Positions 9,375-19,368 of a stretch of 64,000 nt of DNA are shown here, piece by piece. The notes under the pieces are model-generated. The model was not told the origin of the DNA. It made no database searches and saw only the letters and a list, made by a program, of their open reading frames with translations. The position numbers and the translations under genes are program-made. The first letter of the stretch is position 1. Each line of letters starts with the position of its first letter. This stretch comes from Aurantiochytrium sp. KH105 (lineage: Eukaryota > Sar > Bigyra > Thraustochytrida > Thraustochytriidae): positions 186,001-250,000 of the forward strand of contig BGKB01000033.1 of assembly GCA_003116975.1 (NCBI GenBank). Reading direction: 5' to 3'.

Positions 9375-12329
9375 ATGAAGCTCGAGGGCGTCTCGTACGA
9401 GGTACCGGACTTTGCCACCTCGACGTTGAGTGTTGGCTTCTTGCTGGGACCATGCGCCGTTGCCTTTGCGCTCGGCAAGCTGCGTGAGCTGCGCGCCGAG
9501 CCAGAGGAGGAGGACCCTAGCCTCACGTCGAAGCGGATTCCTGCACTCAAGATGACGCGGCAGAGCGTGATGCTCCTTTTGCGCGAGTTGACAGTGCTCG
9601 GGGCCATCATGCTCTTCACCTGGGCGTGCGAAAACAGACCCTTCTTTGCACACGCGCAAAAGACACATGTCCCAGACTTTTTCTGGTTCATTTGCCTCAT
9701 GGTGCTCATGTTTGCCATCGGGTCCGTGCACCACGACCCGCGAAGCAACGACCTCGTGAATCGCGACCAGACAGAGGAATGGAAGGGATGGATGCAAACT
9801 GTCTTTCTTCTCTACCATTACTTTCACGAATCCGAAGTTTACAATCCGGTACGCATCATGATATCCTGCTACGTGTGGATGACCGGCTTTGGCAACTTTA
9901 GTTTCTTCTACATCAAGCAGGACTTCGGATTTGTGCGCTTCGCGCAAATGCTGTGGCGTCTCAATTTCCTCGTGCTCTTTCTCTGTCTCACACTCAACAA
10001 CATGTACGTCCTCTACTACATTTGTCCGCTGCACACCTTTTACTTTCTTCTCGTCTTTGCAACCATGCGCGTTTACAAGGAGATCAACCACACCATGTAC
10101 CCTGTGCGTGTCAAGCTGCTCTGTGTGGGCGCGCTCATCTACTTGATCTGGGAGTTCAACGCGGCCTTCGAACTCGTGTTCAAGCCGATTCCAAACGACC
10201 CTCACCCCGGCGCGGCTGTCGGCGCTTACGGCATCCGCTACGAGTGGCACTTCCGAAGCGGTTTGGACCACTATTCCACCTTTTTTGGAATGATCTTTGC
10301 ATGCAACTTTCCTCAATCCACGCAATGGATCCAGATTGTCGAGGCCTTGCCCAAGCACCAAGAGTGGCTCATCAAGGGCTCAACGGGTGCCGTACTCATG
10401 GCAGCCTTTTGGTGGTGGGCCACAGAGATTTTGCCGCTTCCCAAGCTGCAATTCAACTCCTGGAACCCATACACCTTTATGATCCCTCTGCTCACCTACC
10501 TCTTCTTTCGCAACTTGACGCCGTGGTTACGCCAAATCCACCTCGGTGTACTTGCCAATATTGGCAAGTACACGCTCGAGACCTACCTCATGCAGCACCA
10601 CATCTGGCTCACAACCAATGCCAAGACCGTGCTCGTCTTTGTACCGGATCACCCCAAGGTCAACATGGTCCTCGTCACCTTTGTGTACTTTGCATTGGCG
10701 CGCCGACTCTTCCGCACGACTATGATTACGCGCGCGCTGCTCATTCCGGACTCTTCCCCACAGGCACTCTGGTTTCTTGGCCAAGGTGGTCTCATCCTCG
10801 CGAGTGCAGGCTTTGCGGCGTGGACGACGCAATTTCTGCAATTTTCCTGGCCCTTGGTCTTTTTCCTCATTCTTGTACTCGGCGTGGCGCTCTATTTCGG
10901 ACTCGAACGCAAACTGGCAAGTGCAAGTGTGAATAGCACTGGTCTTGGTGGAACCTCTGGGTCTGAAATCGCAGCAAGCTCGTGGACGCGCGCGTTCACC
11001 ACCTTTGCAGTAGGCCTCATCTGTGCCATCGCAGCCATTCAAGCTCTCCCCTCTTTTGCTCCGCAAGGGGCGGCTCCGAATGCAGGGCCCATGCGCGGCC
11101 CTGCCCACCGTTACCCTCAAGAGGCGTGCTTGAACGAGGTCCTCCGCGGAGACTGGGTCCCATCTGGCCAAGGGCGCTGCAAGGCTTCCAATGATCCCTT
11201 TTGCGACGGCCGCAAGTGGGACTGGGCTGATCATCTCGCGGAAAAGGCTTGTCACTTTCAATTTTTCAATTCCGACGAAGCTCGCGAGCTCGTGGCGGGG
11301 CGTACATTACTCTTTGTGGGTGACTCCAACACGCTTCGCGTGGCAGCTGCCGTATATGCTTCACTCGAGCCTACCCAGGGTCAATGGCTCGCCTCTGACC
11401 CCATGACGGGCGATGTCGTGCCTAAATTTGACAATACATGGACCGTGTCCTCAACGCCTCCTGGAGAGGTGCGTTTCGTAGCCGCAGAGAGAAACAAGGC
11501 TATGGCAGGCGCCGTGTCCACTGCAGAAATCAGCGGCGCGCCGGCGGACATTGTTGTCGCAGGCGCATGGGTGCAGGACATGAAGACGCCCTCCCATCGC
11601 GCTGAGCTCGCGGCGATTAGTGCTAAGACTGGGCGCGACCGCCTTATGCTCCTGGGTCCGGTGCGCGTGGTAGAATCCAAGCTGGCGGGGCCATTTGCAA
11701 GCTCAACGAGCTCCGACATGGCAGAGAGACTGAGCGTTGAGTTTAGCGCGGTGGCCTCTGAGTTTGCAGAGTTCTTTGTTGACATGCATGCTTTGACGGC
11801 AAACGCTTCTGATCTTTGCGTCGATGGCGTCCACTTTGCAGACGACGTGTATCAGGTGGCAGCCCAACAATTATTCTATGCAATCAAACAATTGCATCCG
11901 CCTGCGCCTCGACCTGCTGCCGAGGACTCCAAGCAACCTAAAAAGGGCCAGGGCGGGGGCGTTGCGATGTCCCCTAGCACGGGGCTCCTCGTACTTGGTC
12001 TGGCTGCCATCATGCTTTTTACCATGGACGTTTATGGCGGCGTGGCGGTGTTCTTTCTCAAGGTCTTTCCCCCTCATGCAAGTTTGGACTATGCGAGCTC
12101 AGTCTCGGAACTTCATCGCAAGATCGGAGCTCCAACGTACATGCCCGTAAATAGTGCTGATGTCGAGAACCCTGATCTCTACGACGGCGAGAGCGACGAT
12201 GAGGGAGAAAAACCCCAAGCGAAGCTTGCCAGCGCTGAGAACGGAACTCACCACCGAGGAGGTAGTGTGCGCTCAGCAGAAGCTGCCTCGGGCGCTGCGG
12301 TCCAGTTGAGCTCGGTGCGTCCAAAGTGA
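9375..12329 (+). CDS. RWA/Cas1p-type membrane O-acyltransferase fused to a C-terminal TBL-like PC-esterase (SGNH) domain
   Basis: A 984-residue polytopic protein. Residues about 50-520 form a Cas1p/RWA 10-TM acyltransferase domain, with the NRDQTEEWKGWMQ and YHYFHES segments and the family signature IGKYTLETYLMQHHIWL. After another membrane segment (about 540-565), a soluble domain begins with a PMR5N-like Cys/Trp region. It carries the SGNH nucleophile motif GDSN (about 649-652) and the DGVH catalytic pair (about 817-820). A last membrane segment (about 880-905) precedes an acidic tail. Known family members acetylate sialic acid (CASD1), capsule glucuronoxylomannan (Cas1p) or plant wall xylan (RWA working with TBL). 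This protein probably acetylates a Golgi glycan; the substrate is unknown. Start choice: the ATG at 9375 (gcgccATGA) is the first ATG, since the frame extends upstream only by GTG. Confidence 0.88.
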   Translation: MKLEGVSYEVPDFATSTLSVGFLLGPCAVAFALGKLRELRAEPEEEDPSLTSKRIPALKMTRQSVMLLLRELTVLGAIMLFTWACENRPFFAHAQKTHVPDFFWFICLMVLMFAIGSVHHDPRSNDLVNRDQTEEWKGWMQTVFLLYHYFHESEVYNPVRIMISCYVWMTGFGNFSFFYIKQDFGFVRFAQMLWRLNFLVLFLCLTLNNMYVLYYICPLHTFYFLLVFATMRVYKEINHTMYPVRVKLLCVGALIYLIWEFNAAFELVFKPIPNDPHPGAAVGAYGIRYEWHFRSGLDHYSTFFGMIFACNFPQSTQWIQIVEALPKHQEWLIKGSTGAVLMAAFWWWATEILPLPKLQFNSWNPYTFMIPLLTYLFFRNLTPWLRQIHLGVLANIGKYTLETYLMQHHIWLTTNAKTVLVFVPDHPKVNMVLVTFVYFALARRLFRTTMITRALLIPDSSPQALWFLGQGGLILASAGFAAWTTQFLQFSWPLVFFLILVLGVALYFGLERKLASASVNSTGLGGTSGSEIAASSWTRAFTTFAVGLICAIAAIQALPSFAPQGAAPNAGPMRGPAHRYPQEACLNEVLRGDWVPSGQGRCKASNDPFCDGRKWDWADHLAEKACHFQFFNSDEARELVAGRTLLFVGDSNTLRVAAAVYASLEPTQGQWLASDPMTGDVVPKFDNTWTVSSTPPGEVRFVAAERNKAMAGAVSTAEISGAPADIVVAGAWVQDMKTPSHRAELAAISAKTGRDRLMLLGPVRVVESKLAGPFASSTSSDMAERLSVEFSAVASEFAEFFVDMHALTANASDLCVDGVHFADDVYQVAAQQLFYAIKQLHPPAPRPAAEDSKQPKKGQGGGVAMSPSTGLLVLGLAAIMLFTMDVYGGVAVFFLKVFPPHASLDYASSVSELHRKIGAPTYMPVNSADVENPDLYDGESDDEGEKPQAKLASAENGTHHRGGSVRSAEAASGAAVQLSSVRPK

Positions 12330-12638
12330 CATCATCGTGACGATGGTCGAGAGAGTTGCTCGCAAGATTTATAAAAAACACAATTCATCAGTTTGGAAAG
12401 GGGGAGGGGGAACAGAAACGAAAAGAAATATGATGTGACGGGTTGCTGTTCATTTGTTTCTCCGACCTCGGCCAACCCATGGAAAATTTGATTCACCTCT
12501 GTCTACAAGTGGGTTTGCCCGGCTTTCTTCCCTTCCTTAGCGCCGAAACTTGGTTGCCAGCAATGAAAGGAGACAAGGGAAATGGGTCAGTCAGTCAGTC
12601 AGTCAGTTTGTTTGATCAGTTTTTCTTTCATAGGTGGG
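12330..12638. other. Convergent 3' intergenic region
   Basis: 309 bp between the stop codons of the O-acyltransferase (+) and the HECT ligase (-). It contains a CAGT tetranucleotide run at about 12587-12607 and otherwise nothing recognisable. It presumably holds both 3' UTRs and polyadenylation sites. Confidence 0.6.
12587..12607. repeat. CAGT tetranucleotide repeat
   Basis: About five tandem CAGT units in the convergent 3' region. Confidence 0.75.
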
Positions 12639-15600
12639 TCAACAGTTGCCGAATGAAGCCTCCTGGAGCGCAAGACTAAACTTGCGCACCAACTGAGACT
12701 TGCTTGAATACTTGGGAATCCAGAGGTGGAATGAACACGTTGCCACGCTTGGCAGTCGTTCATTCTCGGCCGGGGACTCCACCGAGGTAACTTCAACGGT
12801 AAACGGTCGGTGCGCAAATCCCGTCTGGCCAATAGCACGCCAGCCGGTCGCCCACAGGAGAAGCTTTTGCCGATCCTCTTTGGCGAGATCCGATGCATAT
12901 TCCCAAAACCATCGGATCTGATCCGCATCATCTACGTTGCCGTTGCCCTTGTAAATAGTGTTTGCCTTCCAGCGCTCAATACTAATATCGCGATCGCCCT
13001 CAATAAGACTCTGAAGCTCGCTCGGCCGAAGCAGCAGAAGCGCCAGCTTGCGAGGCACAATCTCGTGAAAGCCCCGCTTCACAAGTGCCAGCTGCTGAGC
13101 CACATTCTCGACCAAGAGCTTGTACGTGAGCATTTCTAGGTACCGATTAAAGTTTCCCGGATTGATCTCTTCCGCGTCGCCGCCGTCGTAAAGTGTGCTC
13201 ATCATGCGTTGCATGCGTTTTTCGTCCTCCGACGCGCCCTCCTCGTCGTCATCCACGTCGTCCTGGTCCTCGTCAAGATGATTCTCCTCTTCCTTGTCGA
13301 TAGGCCCAACACCTCGGAAAAACGCCTTGCTTTCGTCGTCCTGCGCGTCTCCAAAATGACACGGGCTCTTGACAAGGTCTCCCGTCTCATCGGTGCTCGC
13401 ACTGCGGAATCGCGGACGTTTAAGTGTCGGCGATCCGAGATCCTCCATGGCCACCGAGGATGTTTCCGAGACTGCAGACAGCCTTCGTGCGCGCTTCGTT
13501 TCAGAGGCTGGGCGCGTCAGCAAATCTTTCTGCTTGGCAAGGAGCGTGTTTTGCAGCAAAAGCAGTCGGCGCAGCTGGTTCCGGTCTTGCGAGACCCGCG
13601 CAACTTGCATTGCATTATGCAGCTCGCTCATGGTCGTGATGGACTCGAGACTTGTGGGAGGCGAGTGAGCGGTGAGCAACTTGCTGGATGAAAGCATCGA
13701 CGCCACCTTGGGTTTCAACAAGCGCATCGGACTCACCGGCGGTGTGTCGGTGTCACGCTCAAACGCCTCTTTCATCATGAGCTCCCTCGAGTTGACCGTG
13801 AACGTAAGGTCACGCAGCGAAGCTGCAAATGCGAGTGGATCCGTCTCGCGAAGCTCGCGCAGACTGGAGAATGTCGAAAAATACTGCTTGGAGACGTAGC
13901 GAATGTCGTTAAAGTCAGGCTCCTCTTCGAGCAAGAGCTTGCACCACGAGGGCACCAAGGCAGTCCCGAGCGGGTCGCCATACAATACAGAGAGCCCGAG
14001 CACGCGACCCATGAGCATGTACCAGCGTTGCTGGTCTTCCATGGACATGCCCGCGAAACTGGGATCAGGGGAGAGCTGTACGCTGTCATTGGGATGGAAG
14101 CCAGCGATGACGAGACCAAAATTCGGGTTAAACAGGTCGCGGCTGAGCCGGCTGAGCCAGTCTCGCCGAACTCCACCCGCGTCAATGCCAACCTGTTCGA
14201 CATCTCCAGAGACGTACTGGATCTTGAGTGCACTTGCGCGAAGGCTGTCCCCGTGCACTGTCTCGAGTTTGCACATTGTGGATTCGAGAATGTTCTCCGG
14301 GTCCACAGCGATCGCAAGGGTTCGTGACATATCGACTTCGCCCGTCGAACTGAGCGGACGCGCACGCGCTGCACACGCTAGAACCTTGAGACGCACATTC
14401 AGCGGCATGCTGTCCAGGATACCTTGCGGAAACGCGCGGACAACTTCGTACAGCGCCTTGGCGGCGCTGCACACCAGAGGCTGATTTTTTCCATTCGTGG
14501 TGATAATCGACGACAAGAGCGCGACGCCGTCAGCCTGGTGGACCGCCTTGATGCAGGCCGACGCAAAGGGCCCGTGCATCATGTAAATGAGTGTCCAAAG
14601 GCTATTCCAGACAAGGGAGTCTCCCGACGCCTCGCTGTCTCGCAGCAAGGAAACCAAGGCAGTGCTTGCTTCTACGTAGCGTTTTCGCATGGCTGCGTCG
14701 GTGTGCGCAGTGGCACCCGAAGTCGGTGAGAGGGGCACATCATCCCCGGCATGGGTGCTTTGCCGTTTGTTGAGATAGCCGAGCCCCCCAACGGTGTTGA
14801 GAAGTACTTCGTAATTGGTCTTGCGCGCGTCGCGCTCGATAAGGATGCGGACCAGAACTTCGTCGCAAGCCTTTGCAAGGGCCATGTCTGTGATGCGCAA
14901 TCCTTGAGGCGTGTTGTGCTCCACGAAACAAGCGAGTGCGCGTGTTGCGTTGCAAAGCTCCTGGACCGTAACGGAGCGCTCTACGGCGACCTTGAGCTCG
15001 TCAAGAGCGCCCGCGAGAGCCATGTGCAGCCCAAGCCGCGGCGAGTGCTCGACGAGAAGGCCAATTTCTTGAAGCAGGTCGGCGCGAAGACACTCCGAGT
15101 ACGCCTGACTGCGGGCCAGAAGGGAGACAATGCCCTTGAAGAGGCCGCCTTCAAGAAGAACCTCCAAGGCGGTGCCCCCAAGCTTGGCGATGCGTCGCAC
15201 CACGCGGAGCGCGTTGCCCGTCGTATGCTGGGCGCGCAAAATAATTCGATCCACCTCGTCGCGATCTCGCGATCGTTCGAGGTTGCTTCGATCTGCCGTA
15301 GCCACGTCGACGGCCATGAGGCACGACATAAGCCTTGCGGTAACAGCCAACGCAGTGGCACGGTCTGTAGTGCTCAGTGCGCCAATCATGCTTGACATGA
15401 GACTCGAGTACGCATGCACAGCGCCGTCTTCAAGACGGTGGGTGCGGCGCACGATGAGAACGAGATCCTGGGCCCGAGAATGCTGGCCAAGCAAAGCCGC
15501 TCGATCCGTGCTACCCGATATAGCGTAGGCGATTGTCCACGTGGCAGTCTCTAGAAGGTGCGAAGAAATGATACGATGTTGCGAAAGTAGACGGACAAAG

Positions 15601-16583
15601 ATGTCAATAAACCCAGCTTCGAAAACCTGCTGCGACGCCGTGTTTGTGATGAGCTGGTTGTCGAGCAAATAGCCGAGACCTTGGCAGAGTGTGATGCAGC
15701 GATTGTCGATCTGCGCCTGACGCGCGGCGAGGTTCCCGGGGCTTGTCACACTTGCGTGGTCCTTTGCATGTGAGGTATGGTTCTCGATTGCTGCTGTTGT
15801 GGCCGATATGGATCGTAAGAGGCTGACATAGACGTGATGTGCAGTCCCTGGGGTTAGCTCACAAACGCGCGAGAGCAGATTTGCAACTCGAGCATTGAGC
15901 AAAGAACTGCGAACGCAGCCTCGCTCGAGGACAACGATGAGGGCATCCTGAATATTACACGCAAGAAAATGATGTAGCGCCACCTTGTTTTCGACCAGGA
16001 AGACGAGGACCTGGACGGCGAGGAGAAGAACGCCTTCGGAGGAGGAAGGCGTGAGCAGCCTGCTGACAATGGCCTCGATGACTCCGGCTTCCAAGGCCTC
16101 AGCGATTCTGCCAGGACTCTTTTGCACCATGAACCCCAGCGCGGCCATAATCTGGAGCACAAAGACCTGCTCCGTGTGCGGCGAGGATCTGATGCGCTCC
16201 ACAAGGACGGCGACGAGTCCTGCCTCCGCGAGAGCCTCCACGTTCCGCGGATCCTGCTGGATGAGCGCACGAAGCGCCTTGAGCCGCTCCAGATCTCCCG
16301 CGCGGCTCTTTTCCTGCTCCATTTCCTGCTCCATTTCCTGCTCCTCTGCGACTTTCGTTTCCTCCGTCTGCTGCAGCTTCAGCTCCAGCGCCAGCTTCCG
16401 CTCCAGGTCTCCCCCTCCCTCCTGGCCTCGCGCCAGCTCGCCCTCGCGCAGCCGCCGCCGCCGCTGCCGCTGCCGCTGCTGCTGCTGCTGTTGCTCGGCC
16501 TGCTCGCACTTTGTCGCGCTTTTCCTCTCCCGGCCTCGATCTCGGAGCGCCGCCACGAAGGCTGCCGCGGCGGCCCTGTCCAT
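12639..16583 (-). CDS. HECT-type E3 ubiquitin ligase with armadillo-like repeats
   Basis: 1314 residues. The N-terminus is Gln/Glu-rich. Residues about 110-700 are helical armadillo-like repeats, typical of substrate-binding regions. The HECT domain starts near 770 with the IQYVSGDVEQVGIDAGGVRRDW segment and ends with LPSVATCSFHLWIPKY. The thioester Cys is about residue 1283, 31 residues from the C-terminus, as usual for the family. A Ser/Asp/Glu-rich insert of roughly 190 residues (about 935-1130) separates the front of the N-lobe from the rest. The role is transfer of ubiquitin to unknown targets. Start choice: the ATG at 16583 lies in gccATGG. The frame extends to another ATG at 16994, but that adds 137 low-complexity Arg/Ala residues in a weak context and looks like translated leader. 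Confidence 0.88.
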   Translation of the reverse strand: MDRAAAAAFVAALRDRGRERKSATKCEQAEQQQQQQRQRQRRRRLREGELARGQEGGGDLERKLALELKLQQTEETKVAEEQEMEQEMEQEKSRAGDLERLKALRALIQQDPRNVEALAEAGLVAVLVERIRSSPHTEQVFVLQIMAALGFMVQKSPGRIAEALEAGVIEAIVSRLLTPSSSEGVLLLAVQVLVFLVENKVALHHFLACNIQDALIVVLERGCVRSSLLNARVANLLSRVCELTPGTAHHVYVSLLRSISATTAAIENHTSHAKDHASVTSPGNLAARQAQIDNRCITLCQGLGYLLDNQLITNTASQQVFEAGFIDIFVRLLSQHRIISSHLLETATWTIAYAISGSTDRAALLGQHSRAQDLVLIVRRTHRLEDGAVHAYSSLMSSMIGALSTTDRATALAVTARLMSCLMAVDVATADRSNLERSRDRDEVDRIILRAQHTTGNALRVVRRIAKLGGTALEVLLEGGLFKGIVSLLARSQAYSECLRADLLQEIGLLVEHSPRLGLHMALAGALDELKVAVERSVTVQELCNATRALACFVEHNTPQGLRITDMALAKACDEVLVRILIERDARKTNYEVLLNTVGGLGYLNKRQSTHAGDDVPLSPTSGATAHTDAAMRKRYVEASTALVSLLRDSEASGDSLVWNSLWTLIYMMHGPFASACIKAVHQADGVALLSSIITTNGKNQPLVCSAAKALYEVVRAFPQGILDSMPLNVRLKVLACAARARPLSSTGEVDMSRTLAIAVDPENILESTMCKLETVHGDSLRASALKIQYVSGDVEQVGIDAGGVRRDWLSRLSRDLFNPNFGLVIAGFHPNDSVQLSPDPSFAGMSMEDQQRWYMLMGRVLGLSVLYGDPLGTALVPSWCKLLLEEEPDFNDIRYVSKQYFSTFSSLRELRETDPLAFAASLRDLTFTVNSRELMMKEAFERDTDTPPVSPMRLLKPKVASMLSSSKLLTAHSPPTSLESITTMSELHNAMQVARVSQDRNQLRRLLLLQNTLLAKQKDLLTRPASETKRARRLSAVSETSSVAMEDLGSPTLKRPRFRSASTDETGDLVKSPCHFGDAQDDESKAFFRGVGPIDKEEENHLDEDQDDVDDDEEGASEDEKRMQRMMSTLYDGGDAEEINPGNFNRYLEMLTYKLLVENVAQQLALVKRGFHEIVPRKLALLLLRPSELQSLIEGDRDISIERWKANTIYKGNGNVDDADQIRWFWEYASDLAKEDRQKLLLWATGWRAIGQTGFAHRPFTVEVTSVESPAENERLPSVATCSFHLWIPKYSSKSQLVRKFSLALQEASFGNC

Positions 16584-17570
16584 GGCCGCGACGCGCTGCG
16601 CTCGATGCCGCTCTGCCGCTCCGCGCGCCTCCCTCCCTCGCCCGCTCCTCTCCGTTATGCTGTGCCCGCGCTCTGCCGCCGCCTGCCTCTGCTCGGCCGC
16701 CGCGCCGCGGAGGACGGCGCTCTCGGCCACCTGCTTCGGTACCCCAGCCTGGCGCGTGTCGTGAGCCGGCCTCTCTTGGAGCTTCGCGAGCTCGGCCCGA
16801 GCTCGGCTCGCACGGGCCCTCCTCCCCCGCTCCGCTCTCTCGGCCCCGCCTCCCCAGCCCCGCCCGGCGCGGACCGCGCTCAGCCCGGCTGCGCCGTGCC
16901 CGCCGCGACTGAGTTGCCTCGCAGCCCGTGGCGCGGAGGGAGGGAGGCGCCGCGAGGACGCGGGCGAGATGGCGCTCGCGCGGGAGGCGCGCATGCATAT
17001 GTCCGTTTCACGCAGTTGTGAAGACGTGGGCGGCGCCTAGGGGGTGCTAGGCGGCGAGATTCGGGGCGCGAGCCGAGGCCTGCCCGCTGCCGCCGCTGCT
17101 GGCGGCTGCGAGGCTTCGCGATTCTACTCCCGCGCAGCGACCAGCCGCGGGGCTTTTGTCTAAAGTTCCTGGTCGCGCGCTCTGACCCGCGCGCTCTGCC
17201 AACGCTGCCGGCAGGGAGTGCAGTGCAGTACAGTGCAGTGCTGATTGAGCTTGCTGGCTAGTTGCTGGAACCTGTGCGGCAACTTTGCGCCCTGGCTTGG
17301 CAACCTGGCTGGCTGGCTGGCTAGCTAGCTATAGCGAGCTAGCTAGCTGTAGCTGCTAACAAGAAGAATGCTGCCGATCAAGCTGGCAAGAACAAGATCA
17401 AGAACCTGAATAAAGAGCACGGGACGCGGACCCTGGTCGATGGAGGGGATGTGGAATAAAAAGGGGCGGTGGGCGGAGGGGCCGCGCGGATCAAGAATCA
17501 CGCCCCCTCCGCGGCACCCACCAGCTTTGTGAACCACGATAGCTGCGAAATGTGCGGTAAACGCGACTGC

Positions 17571-17645
17571 GGCCCGCCGCATGCCGCTTGCCGCATGCCG
17601 GATGCCACATGCCGCGCGCCACATGCCGCACGTCACATGCCGGCC
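17571..17645. repeat. Imperfect GCCNCATGCCG tandem repeats
   Basis: About seven degenerate copies of a 9-11 nt unit built on CATGCCG. Open in more than one frame but without protein-like content. Confidence 0.65.
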
Positions 17646-17756
17646 TTTGACTTACTTGCTTGCCTGCTATACGTGGTCGACATCTTCCAGACCGCTCGCT
17701 TGCCTACCCCGTGCTGCCGGCCAGACAGGACCACTCGCTTCCTTCAAGGTCGAACG

Positions 17757-17803
17757 AACGATCGATCGATCGATCGATCGATCGAAAACATCAGCGATCG
17801 ATC
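17757..17803. repeat. ATCG tetranucleotide tract
   Basis: Six to seven perfect ATCG units at about 17758-17785, then a second short GATCGATCG at about 17795-17803. Confidence 0.8.
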
Positions 17804-17864
17804 GTACCATGGAGCGCTCAACGCCTTAGTCACCTAAAAAAAACAATTGGGGCCCCGAGAGAAT

Positions 17865-17936
17865 TATAGGCTAAGCCTACTACTGCCAGCAGGCCTAGGC
17901 CTGGGCCTAGTGTATACGCCTAGGCCTAGTGTACTT
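17865..17936. promoter_or_regulatory. Cluster of AGGCCTAGGCCT / CTAAGCCTA palindromic motifs
   Basis: Contains GGCTAAGCCTA, AGGCCTAGGCCT, GGGCCTAG and CGCCTAGGCCTAG within 72 bp, about 360 bp upstream of the SDR start. The same motif family occurs at 22513-22640. Its function is unknown; a protein-binding site is one possibility. Confidence 0.45.
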
Positions 17937-18292
17937 TTTTTTACTTTTTTTTTTACAGTGAGTCAGTGATGGCGCAAGCCCATCGAGGATCGCAATCATA
18001 CTAGTACATTCATACAGACACACGGACAGACAGACTACGATCATCATCGCCAGCCTGGGAAGCTCGTCGCTGCAGCTAGCTGCCCAGCGAAGGATACGAG
18101 CCGGCGCGCGCGATCGCAAGAGAGAAGGAAGGGGGGAGAGAGGGAGCAAGACGGAAAGCCGCGCACGAAGACAAGACAGCACAGCGCAGCGCTTTGCGCG
18201 CATCAAATCAAGCTCACGCCTCAAGCAACCCGTGCACACCGAGCGAACAGACGCAGAAACGTGTCCAGCCAGCTAGCTATTTTTCGTGAAAA

Positions 18293-19368
18293 ATGGGCCT
18301 GATGGATACCCTCGCGTACGTGCTGGCCGGCGTTTGGCTGATGGCCTGGCTGTCGTACGCGATCCCGCAGCTCTATCTCAAGTTCATGAAGCCACAAAAC
18401 CTCAAGGAAAAGTACAATGCGGAGTGTAAGTTCTAGCGTCTGTCTTGCTCGCATGACAAAACCTCGATACAGACTGACTAACATGCTCTTGCTCGCGATC
18501 TTGGCTCACATTATAACTTGACCTGCTTCATTCATTCGTCTCGACAGGGGCGCTCGTCACCGGCGGATCGACGGGCATCGGACGCGCCATCGTGGAGAAG
18601 CTTGCTGCTCAGGATCTCAACATTGTCGTGGTCGCCTTCCCCGACGCTCACTTGGATAAGGCAATCGAGGAGCTCACTGCCAAGTTCCCCAAGTGCAAGT
18701 TCATCAAGGTCGGCCTCAACCTCGCCGACCGCAACTTCATGGAGACCCTGGCCAAGGAGACCAAGGACATCAAGGTGAGCATCCTCATCAACAATGCTGG
18801 CTACATCAAGACTGGCTTCTTCGCCGAGAGCGACTTCAAGGGTCAACTTGCCAACCATGATGTCAACGCCACGGCCGCGATGGAAATCACGCACCACTAC
18901 GTCGAGATCATGCGCGAGAACAAACTGCGCGGATGCGTCACCTTCACCTCTTCCCCTGCCGGTTTCATGGCCACGCCTTACACGGTTCTCTATGGCGCGA
19001 CCAAGGCGTACCTGACGACCTTTGCGCAGAGCCTTGCCCCGGAGATCTACTCGGATGGTATCGACGTTGCCGTTCTGCACCCTTCGCCTGTTGCGTCCAA
19101 CTTTTACGACTCGGCGCATAAGATTGACGCCATTGCCTTTTTCAAGAGCACTGCCACGGGCCCTGAGGTCCTGGCCGATATTCTGCTGGCCTCGGTCGGT
19201 CGCGTTGTCACCATTGACCAGGGTTACTACCCCGTGTGCGTCAAGCTCCTTCTCAAGATCATCGACGGCAACTTTATCGCTGACGCCGCGCGCCTCACGG
19301 CCTCGTACCTTCCCGACTTTAAGAAGATGAAGGCCGACATTGCCGCTGCCAAGGCCAAGGCCAAGTAA
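18293..19368 (+). CDS. Membrane-anchored short-chain dehydrogenase, 3-ketoacyl-CoA reductase / 17-beta-HSD12-like (one intron)
   Basis: Two exons, 18293-18425 and 18548-19368. The 122 nt intron starts gtaagt and ends gacag; splicing makes a Trp codon and restores NAEW-ALVTGGSTGIG. The spliced protein has about 317 residues. It starts with an N-terminal hydrophobic anchor (about 5-30), followed by the NAD(P)-binding TGGSTGIG motif, NNAG, and a catalytic Ser with YGATK. The C-terminus ends KAKAK, which fits a KxKxx ER-retrieval signal. Family knowledge: microsomal KAR/HSD17B12 enzymes reduce 3-ketoacyl-CoA during fatty-acid elongation, so a role in ER lipid elongation is likely. A sterol or other SDR substrate cannot be excluded. 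Start choice: first ATG (aaaaATGG), giving the anchor; another ATG lies three codons downstream. Confidence 0.85.

Larger units (their letters stand above)
16584..18292. promoter_or_regulatory. Divergent upstream region between HECT ligase and SDR, repeat-rich
   Basis: 1.7 kb with no supported gene. In order it holds the GC-rich leader of the HECT gene, CAGTGCAGTA-like repeats (about 17219-17241), GCTG/GCTA runs (17302-17350), a TATA-like aataaaaag beside a GC-rich box (about 17453-17475), imperfect GCCACATGCCG repeats (17571-17645), an ATCG tract (17757-17785), and a cluster of palindromic AGGCCTAGGCCT motifs (17865-17936) followed by T-rich DNA. Confidence 0.5.

Noticed and set aside
9249-10361. 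370-codon minus-strand frame inside the O-acyltransferase gene
   Set aside because: Shadow frame; the plus strand has clear family motifs throughout.
16584-16994. N-terminal extension of the HECT ligase from an upstream ATG
   Set aside because: Weak start context and 137 Arg/Ala-rich residues typical of translated GC-rich leader. Kept only as an alternative.
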